Assembly: GCA_037176725.1 (NCBI GenBank)
Contig: JAZBRS010000011.1
Span: forward strand, 9,114,001 to 9,178,000
Direction: 5' to 3'
Length of the DNA: 64,000 bases
Source of the DNA: Posidonia oceanica
Lineage: Eukaryota; Streptophyta; Magnoliopsida; Alismatales; Posidoniaceae
Part shown: one piece after another, positions 56,950 to 64,000 of the stretch
Numbering within the stretch: position 1 is the first letter of the stretch
Layout: the number at the start of each line of letters is the position of its first letter
Made by a program: the position numbers and the translations under genes
Notes under the pieces: generated by a model
Database searches by the model: none
The model's input: only the letters and a program-made list of their open reading frames with translations
What the model was told of the DNA's origin: nothing

Positions 56950-57129
56950 CTCCATCCTCCATTTTCAGCTGACTTTACCACTCCAAGCCCTAAGCCTCCT
57001 CCTCCGTCCTCAAACCCTTGCACCCTCCTCTGACCTCCAGCGTTTCTTCGACCTCCGGCGTCTCTCCGTCCTTCGTCTTCACTTCCCAAGACCACTTCGC
57101 CGTCGGTTCCTCCTCCTCCTCTTCTTCAA

Positions 57130-58230
57130 ATGGCGCCAAAGAAAAGTTGCGCATAGAAGCCCAAGAGGAAGGCTCCCTCTGTCGCTCACTCCGATGACTC
57201 CTCTGATGACGATCACACGCATGGGAACAAGTTCCTCCATTTCGTCGACGAGGAAGCAATGAAGGCACACCGGGAAAGATTTGCCAACCGTGAAGTCCTC
57301 ACCGGTCGGAAAGTAAATTTCGACACTTTGGGTGACATTCGCTCTCTTTTTGAAGCTCAATCCTTAACTTCATTTTTAGGGTCTATTGGCGATAATAAGT
57401 ATTACCCACACCTAGTATCTGAGTTCTAAGCCAACTTATTAATTTCAGCTGATACATATGACTCCTACCTATTAGGTATAGAAATGACCTTTGATGAAGT
57501 TCTAATAGGTCAGTTGCTAAAAATCCATTCCACAGGAATAGACATTACATTATCTGTTGAGGAACTAGGCTTGAGTTACCCTGAAATAAATAAAACCATT
57601 TCTAAAAATAAAAAGAGTACTTTTATTCCAAATAAAATAAATCAATTATCTAGGACATCTAGAATTATAGCATATATTCTTGTTGCAAATGTTATTCAAA
57701 AGAAAATACATTTTGATGAATTAAGTAGCATGACCTGTAAAGCAGTATATGCAATAATTAAAAAGATTCCTGTAAATTGGGCTCGTGTCATAATCCACCA
57801 CATGACACATATTAAAGCCAAACTTTTTTACGGGCCCCTCCTCACTTATCTATTTATTCATTTTGGTGTACCTTTAGAAAATGAGCCAAGCCTTCCTATT
57901 AGGACTCGTCCTATAGATAATGTCGCCATAGAAAGAATGGAGAAAGCATTGGAGAGAGCTAATGCTCTCAAAAGTGTTTGTCCTTCTTCCTCAAGCTCTC
58001 AAGTACCTCAAGTTGAGAGTTCTGAAGAAGAAGAAGAAGAGGAAAATAAAGAAGAAATGGAAAAATTGAGAAAAGAAATAGAAGAGATAAAACTCCGGCA
58101 AGAGGCAAACATTGTTTGGCAAAGTAGTGTGGATGACTGGCAGATGAGAATGGAAAAGAAAATAGACGATCAACATACAGAGATAATGAGATATCTTCAA
58201 GGACATCCACCTCCACCCTCCATCCAGTAA
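57130..58230 (+). pseudogene. ORF3 of SIRE-like element E (extra ORF after pol), two stops
   Basis: A 366-residue frame from the ATG at 57130 (MAPKKSCA) to TAA at 58228-58230, broken only by TAG at about 57154 and TAA at about 57427; the 248-codon remainder from 57484 is open. N-terminus basic then acidic (HSDDSSDDDH), a middle block with IIAYILVANVIQKK...CKAVYAIIKKIPVNWARVIIHHMTHIKAKLFYGPLLTYLF resembling the 'putative plant transposon protein' domain, an acidic EEEEEEENKEE patch, a predicted coiled coil (KLRKEIEEIKLRQEAN...), and a proline-rich end. No signal peptide or membrane segment is evident, so it is not an obvious envelope protein. A homologue lies in element C at 11640-12592. Function unknown. 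Confidence 0.75.
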
Positions 58231-59538
58231 TTGGAGTATTTTGTTTCTCTATTTTACTATTATGTATTTCTTCTGGAAAATGTAAGGAATCACAATTTTG
58301 TGACATTATCATTTCATATTACCTATGTAATTTTGTGCACCTGCAACTAAAAATCAGACAAAGCACACGTGAGTGACTAGAAATCGTCACCTAGCACACA
58401 CCCCGTAGAAACCACGCGAGAAACTGGCACAAAAACCAGAATACAGCATGAACCAGTCAAAACCCCAAATCTGAGTCCACAATAATCAATATAATCAATA
58501 AAATACCTTCCCCAAAGCCAATATGCTAAAACCAGGAGAAATAGGTGTTACACAACATTTTCACAAACCATGGCCCACCGGCCCAAAACCTCAGCACAAC
58601 TCAAAAACCTCCAACCTCTCAGGCTGGGAAAACAACTCGGCCCCACTGGCCAAAACAAGGTGGAAATACCTCGTAAATAAATTCTCAATTAATAACAACG
58701 ACCCATCGGCCCCAAAACGCAAACCAAAACCATGCGCCGTAAATAGGCGGAAAGTACTCGGCCCAATATGGCCCAAAACTCAACAAAACCACATTAAGCC
58801 CAAAATCAGGCAAAGCTCTAGGCCTAATACGGCCAGCAACGACCAAACACAGCCCCGTGGGCACAAAACCACAACTAGCTGTATTACCTGGCGCCAAGCA
58901 ACCAACCTGGCCTCCAGCAGTAGCTAGGGACTCACCCCTGTAACTCACTGCACTGCCACGAACACCCGCCCTGTGGAGGAGCGTGTCCGTCCCAGCATCT
59001 CACACTAGAGACGCCTCAAAAAGTGATCCCCACCTAGGAAAGCTACTCACCTCCAATTGGGCGAGCTGTCCATAATCAGGACAAACCATAGGACACGCCA
59101 AATACGGCGACCACAGCTCAGTGCTCCAAACCACTAAAGGCTCCTCACTCCTAGGTTTAGCCAGCATCCAAAACAAAGGCGAGTCCTGGTGCCCGGAGCG
59201 ATTAGGGTATCACGCCCAGCTACGCAAGAGTATCATACCTCCCAAGTCCGCTGCCATGATACCGTTAGGTACCGCTGACACTCCGACCCCCAAAACCTCA
59301 ACCCAGGCGAGTGTGCGACACACCAGGAATGCCGTCGCATCCCTGGGTCCAGCCAACACAACTCCTAGGTTTCAGCCACGAAAACCATGGCAAAATCATT
59401 TGCAAACAATCCATGTTTTTCCTCAAAAATCTCTTTGAAAACATTTATTAAATCCATGGGCTAAAGCACAATATGCCCCAAAATAAACATTAAAAACATC
59501 ATAAGAAAACAAGCTCGAGAAAACAACCCAGACCAAAA

Positions 59539-59803
59539 TCGGCAAACCGGAAATCCAATCGGTCGACCGAAAATCCTTGATTTGGTCGACTCAAAAGGAC
59601 TGGTCGACCGAAAACCTAGAAAACGGCAGGCCAAAATCCCATCGATCGACCGAAAACCCCCGATTCGATAGACCAGAAATAACTGGTCAACCGATCAAGC
59701 CCAGAAAACGGCAGATCGAACGATTTCGGTTGACCGAATTCAGGTTCAGGAGTGCAGAAAAGAAGGACGTTCGGCATACCAGTCAAAATCGGTGTGCCGA
59801 ACT
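59539..59803. repeat. CGGTCGACCG dyad cluster in family-2 LTR
   Basis: Copies include TCGGTCGACCGA, CTGGTCGACCGA, ATCGATCGACCGA, TCGGTTGACCGA, TCGGCATACC and TCGGTGTGCCGA. The cluster lies about 1.2-1.45 kb from the LTR start. At the same offset in the D LTR the words are GTTGAACGC cassettes. Confidence 0.75.
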
Positions 59804-60784
59804 AGAGCAAGGTAGAAAACTCATAAAACCTACTTAAATCCCAAAACACCTACATAAAACTTTAAATCTAGCATGCCATATATCGAAATCACTGGAATTC
59901 AATAAGGAATGCAACCATACACGCATTATGGCATTCCGAAGCATAAACTCACAAAAAAACCGAAAAACCCACATTCAAGTCATTTCCGCCCAAAAATCTC
60001 AGACACTTGCAATTCCATACCAAACCAAACATGCAATATATGAAAATGAGCGTATCCGCTCAAGAAACACAACCACACCACATTCATACCAATCCGAGGC
60101 ATAAAACACCGAAAATCACTGGAAACCACAATTTAGGCATTTAAGCTACTCAAGCCATAAATCCGGCCAGAAACCACATAAAATCCCAAAAATTGCCAAA
60201 CCACATTCATAGCATTCAAAACATGGCAAGAGACACATGCATATCATTTTTGAAGCATTTGAGCAACTACGGGCGAGGCGTGTACCTTGAGAGTTGAGAC
60301 AGAGGGACGACCACTGTCCTCCGGCGAACCACGCACGACTCCGGTGATCCACCACCGCACTCGGGCTCGCCATTGCAGCAAGATGAAGACCGGAGCTCGC
60401 CGCACCACCGTCGGCCGCCACCACACGCCGATCACCGCCAACAAAGGAGGAGGAAGAAGAAGGGGAGGAAGGGGAAGGAAGGAAGAGTGGGGAGGAGAGA
60501 GGGGAGGGAGGAGGAGGTGGAGATGGGGGAGGGAGGGAGGAGCTTGCACCGGCCTGGGGTTAGGGCACAGGCACGGATGAGGGAGGAAGGGGAAGAACGG
60601 GTGGGAGAGAGAGGGAGAGGGCACAAGTGAGGGAGAGGGAGGAAGTGGGTGGAAGGAGAGAGGGAAAAGAGAGGGAGAGAGAGAGAGAAAGAGAGAGGGA
60701 GAGGGAGAGGGGAGAGAGTTGAGAGAGAAAGAGTGAGAGAAAGCCAGGGACCAGACCGCAATCTGTTCTACCAATCACTACCAA

Positions 60785-60912
60785 TGGGGCCCATAGCAAA
60801 CAAAAGGTGGGGCCCACGAACAGCCACAAGTGGGGCCCACAACAAAACACAGGTGGGACCCACACAAACCATAGGTGGGGCCCACATCAATTACAAGTGG
60901 GGCCCACAAGGG
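60785..60912. repeat. Six GTGGGGCCCAC words near LTR start
   Basis: GTGGGGCCCAC or a one-base variant recurs six times at about 22-26 bp steps. It fits the plant TCP transcription-factor consensus (GGNCCCAC / GTGGNCCC). On the minus strand this is the promoter-proximal side of the LTR, ahead of the CT/GA-rich leader-like tract. Confidence 0.75.
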
Positions 60913-60988
60913 CAGTAACACCCGTCTACAGCCAAGGAATTCATTATAAAGGTATAATTACAAGGGAAATGAATTCTCAGGTGTTACA

Positions 60989-62111
60989 TGCGCCGCCGCC
61001 ACCCTTTCTCCTTCCCCTTTTTTAGACCAGTTAGGGTTTCTAGGTTTTGTGGGTAAACGGATCCGAGGCGGATCCATTTACCCGATCTACCCATGTATTT
61101 TATTCTGTGATAATTGCATATTAGTCCTTATAGTTATGTTTTCTTACATCTGAATTTTATTTTAATTGGAAAACTCTATAAAGTCCTGATTTAATGAAAA
61201 CCCCACAAAAATTTTTTATTTCATTTTATGTGTTGAGTTTTCTAGTTGTAACATTCAAGTTATCTGTTACTATGAAAAACTCTGTAAGTTTCTGAAATAT
61301 ATGTTTAGTCCCTGATGTTTAAATGTTTGTTCCAGAATGTAATTTTGCATGATCAGAATATAGTTTATTTTAGAATAAACTACTGCTATTTATTTTAATT
61401 ACATTTCAGTCCGTATTTCCATGCTTTAAAGATTAAATGTTTCTAGAAAGCATGTTTAAGGGTGATTTAGACTGAAATTTTGGGCTTAATTATCTGAATA
61501 TTTTATCCATGTGGTTTTTTATGTATTTTGGATAAATAAATAATTAATTTTGCATATTACATATAAGGACAAATTGGACCTATGTGTGACGCTTTTATAT
61601 CCATACTATCAAGGAACATGCTTTAGTTATTTTAACATGTCATAAAGTTATTTTAGCATGATTAAAGAGGTTTTACATATATTCTGTCCAACTTTAAGGT
61701 TTCACGAATGCCACGTAATTTTTACTTTTAATTTGGACGACTTGGAATCTCACATACATAAGTCTAGAAAATTTGATTGTATTATTTACATAAGTCTAGA
61801 TTTAAATCTAATAAGGATGGTGTTCGAACTTGCATTTAGATAAATGAGATTAACAAGTCTTCACCAACGTGAAATTGTTATGCTTATATCTAAATAGGTG
61901 GAATAATGTTGTTTGTATAATTACTATGGAACATTTTAGTATCCAACGATGTTATGTTACATAGACATTTATACATGGAGAATTAGTTTCATGTTTTATT
62001 TAATTTATAGCATGTTATTTCATCTGCCAACGTAGAGTTATGATAGTGCTATTGTTAAATGTTAAGTTTTTAATGTGAGTAATTTTTACAGCTTTTTCTA
62101 TTGATAGAAGC
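60989..62111 (+). mobile_element. Leader of copia element I, non-coding
   Basis: A GCCGCCGCCACCC start, GGTAAACGGATCCGAGGCGGATCC near 61050 and then AT-rich DNA up to gag. No LTR or primer site is seen; these were presumably displaced by the LTR ending at 60988. Confidence 0.55.
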
Positions 62112-63845
62112 ATGATTAGAGTACCTTTGTTAAATGGCACAAATTTCCCTAAATGGAAGGAATCCTTATTGTTTCAATTAGGCCTAATGGATTTGGACCT
62201 TTGCTTTCGAGTGGATTTTGCTCCCGCAAAACCCACAGAAGAAAGCAGTGTGGATGCAAAGGTTCAATATGAAATGGAAAATATCTAATAGATTGTCTCT
62301 ATCGTTTATGTTACAGCATGTGCCTAGAGATATTCGAGGTCCTGTGACTTCTAATACTCTGGCAACAGCTTATTTAGAAATAATTGAGCAACAATTTGCT
62401 GGGTCTGACAAAGCTAAGGCAGGCGCCTTGATTCAGAGGTTCACTTCCATGTGCTATACAGGAAAAGGAAAAAGAAGAGAATACATCATGGTTATGCGAG
62501 ATATAGCAGGAAAACTGAATGATCTCAACATTTTCAAACTCCTTTTTAGTCCACTTCATCTTGCAGACACTACTACTTGAGTATGACTTTTTTAAGGTCT
62601 TCTACAACACACATAAGGATGAATGGTCAATAAATGAACTCATGACCAAGTGTGTTCAGGAGAAAGAAAGGCAAGTTGTTATTCCATTGGTCAACAAGAT
62701 GAATGTCGTGAATCTGGCTAGTCACGGATCAGGGCCGGGGCCACACATCTAAAGGAAAGAAGGTCTAGTAAAACTCTAAAAATAAGCACAAAACTGGTGT
62801 GGCTAACAAGCCCATCAATAAGGATTGGTGCTATTTTTGCAAGAAACTTGGGCATCAAAAGAAGGATTGCGTGAAATACAAGAAATGGATTGAAAAGAGG
62901 AATTTAGGTAATATTATATCTATTGCAAGCCATGAATCAAATTTAACTTCTGTTCCTAATACTACCTGGTGGATTGACTTGGGTGCCACTGTGCATATTT
63001 CAACCACCTTGTAGGGGTTTCTAATAAGGCAACCTCCAACTGAGTGCGAAAGGTTTGTTATTTCAAAAAACCAGATGCGATCACACATAAAGTAAGTGGG
63101 AGACTACAGAATCACCTTGGAGCTGGATAATTGCTGATTTTAAGAGATTGCTTTTATATTCCATCTTTTCAGAGAAACTTAATATCTGTAATAAAGTTAG
63201 TTAAAGACAATTATAGCATTTTGTTTAATGCTTCTGAAATGTCTTTAATAAAGGAAAATGTTCCCATTGCTACAACTATTATTGATGGATTATTTAAATT
63301 GAATGTCTCTTCTAGTTCTGAATTTGTAATGTCTCTAGTATGTACTAATAAGAGAAATAGGGTAAGTGGTACATCAAGTATTTTGTGGCATAAAAGATTG
63401 GGACATATATCCCAAAAGAGGGTGAAAAGATTGGTGAAAGATGGTCTTTTGGGATCAATGGATTTCATTAATTTTGAAACTTGTGTTGATTGTATAAAGT
63501 CCAAAACAATCAACACATACAGCAAACATGCCACAAAGTGTCAAGCTGCTTTAGATTTGATTTATACATATGTTTGTGGACCCTTTAGCCCATGTTTTAT
63601 AGGCTAGAAATACTTTGTTACTTTTATCGATGACTATTCTAGGTATATGTATCTTTACCTCATTCATGAAAAATCTGAAGTCCTTCAGGCATTTAAGGAT
63701 TTCAAATTAGAGGTAGAGAAACAATCAAGAAAACTATCAAGGTCATCAGATTAGATAGAGGTGGCGAGTACTATGGCAGACACACCTAGATGAGACAGAT
63801 GCTAGGACTATTTGCGCAGTTTCTTAAGGAAAATGGCATAGTACC
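62112..63845 (+). pseudogene. gag and 5' half of copia pol (element I)
   Basis: ATG at 62112 begins MIRVPLLNGTNFPKWKESLLFQLG (gag). Shifts at about 62275 and 62525 separate the next pieces (SNRLSLSFMLQHVP..., then LLLEYDFFKVFYNTHKDEWSI). A CCHC knuckle CYFCKKLGHQKKDC is at about 62828-62870, followed by the protease motif WWIDLGATVHIS, where the usual T of DTGA is L. Then come GAG-pre-integrase (LWHKRLGHISQKRVKRLVKDG) and the integrase start (CGPFSPCF, FIDDYSRYMYLYL, then RLDRGGEYYG in a shifted frame). It ends at GIVP, bases GTACC at 63841-63845, where an E-type LTR begins. The missing half fits element F at 42502-40303. Confidence 0.85.
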
Positions 63846-64000
63846 TGTTAGGATCGAGATGCTACTCTAGAGGGGGGTGAATAGAGTTTTTAAAGTTTAT
63901 ACAGAATTTTAAACAATTTTAACAATTCAATGAGTAATATTCAAAATAAAAGATCTAAGTTAAGCAGTTTGAATATTAACTACAACAAACACAGAAGGAG
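63846..64000 (-). mobile_element. End of a SIRE-type (element E) LTR, reversed, cut by window edge
   Basis: The reverse complement matches the last ~155 bases of the E LTR (43661-43815) with few differences and ends CTCGATCCTAACA. It is followed outward by GGTAC (minus strand), the same bases that precede E's 5' LTR at 42498. This is best read as E's own 3' LTR end, inverted. Confidence 0.8.

Larger units (their letters stand above)
58328..60988 (-). mobile_element. Family-2 LTR missing its last ~195 bp
   Basis: On the minus strand it starts TGTAACACCTGAG at 60988; its other end matches 6200-6290 (CACACGTGAGTGAC, CACCTAGCACACACCCC) but the terminal part corresponding to 6008-6200 is absent. 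The truncated end adjoins element E shortly after ORF3. It has a GTGGGGCCCAC array near its start, a GA-rich leader-like tract (60430-60740) and a CGGTCGACCG dyad cluster (59539-59803). No coding domain. Confidence 0.75.

Noticed and set aside
57130..58230. ORF3 as a retroviral-type envelope gene
   Set aside because: No signal peptide, membrane segment or fusion-like region; it looks like a soluble coiled-coil protein.
60244..60774. 176-codon minus-strand frame of S, L, P
   Set aside because: It is a translation of a GAGAGGGA purine-rich tract in an LTR.

Overview
The window is nuclear DNA of a flowering plant. It is almost entirely layered transposable elements around one ordinary cellular gene, a plastid rubredoxin at 33848-34423. 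Plant origin is supported by SIRE-type and other Ty1/copia polyproteins, tRNA-iMet primer sites, a hAT/MYM-type transposase and the RBD1-like rubredoxin. The rubredoxin exon has very GC-rich third codon positions, which leans towards a monocot or magnoliid but does not settle it.

Left block (1-24534). A copia element (H, minus strand, 20771-24534) was hit by a SIRE-like copia (B, minus; LTRs 19586-20770 and 9329-10110). B was hit twice. SIRE-like element C (plus, 11480-18102, duplication CAAAT) sits in its gag and itself holds a solo LTR (13169-16468, duplication AAATG). A long-LTR gypsy-like element D (minus, 5' LTR 6008-9328, primer site 5994-6005) sits in B's 3' LTR. D's leader then took two LTRs of another family (1-2011 minus; 2194-4625 plus, duplication GTACC).

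Middle (24535-39530). This holds an unclassified stretch with a candidate small solo LTR, a LINE 3' end (26213-27471), quiet AT-rich DNA with MITEs and a SIRE LTR remnant, the rubredoxin gene, and a nearly full-length dead hAT transposon (35878-39522) with inverted termini and an 8-bp duplication.

Right block (39541-64000). The 3' half of a copia element (F, minus, 39541-42502) is followed by a SIRE-like element E (plus, 42503-58327). E's RNase H is split by a nested pair of giant solo LTRs (48153-56029 minus, duplication CCTTA; inside it 50906-54447 plus, duplication AACCG). Then come a truncated family-2 LTR (58328-60988), the 5' half of a copia element (I, plus, 60989-63845) and the end of an E-type LTR in reverse orientation. 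F and I appear to be two halves of one element: the integrase breaks at GTACC on both sides and the frames match. This implies E inserted there and an inversion later flipped E's 3' end together with I.

The most unusual signal is architectural. Nearly every LTR carries many copies of one short palindromic 'word', often just upstream of its TATA box, and the word differs between LTRs, even between copies of one LTR family. The words are GTTGGACGC and its complement arranged as palindromes of palindromes, CGG-N4-CCG, GTGGGGCCCAC, telo-box AAACCCTAA, and possibly AGTCGCCTG. E's extra 3' ORF has its own word array plus TATA box, a second copy of the LTR promoter layout.

All transposon coding regions carry stops or frameshifts. 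Names such as element A-I and LTR family 1/2 are local to this annotation.
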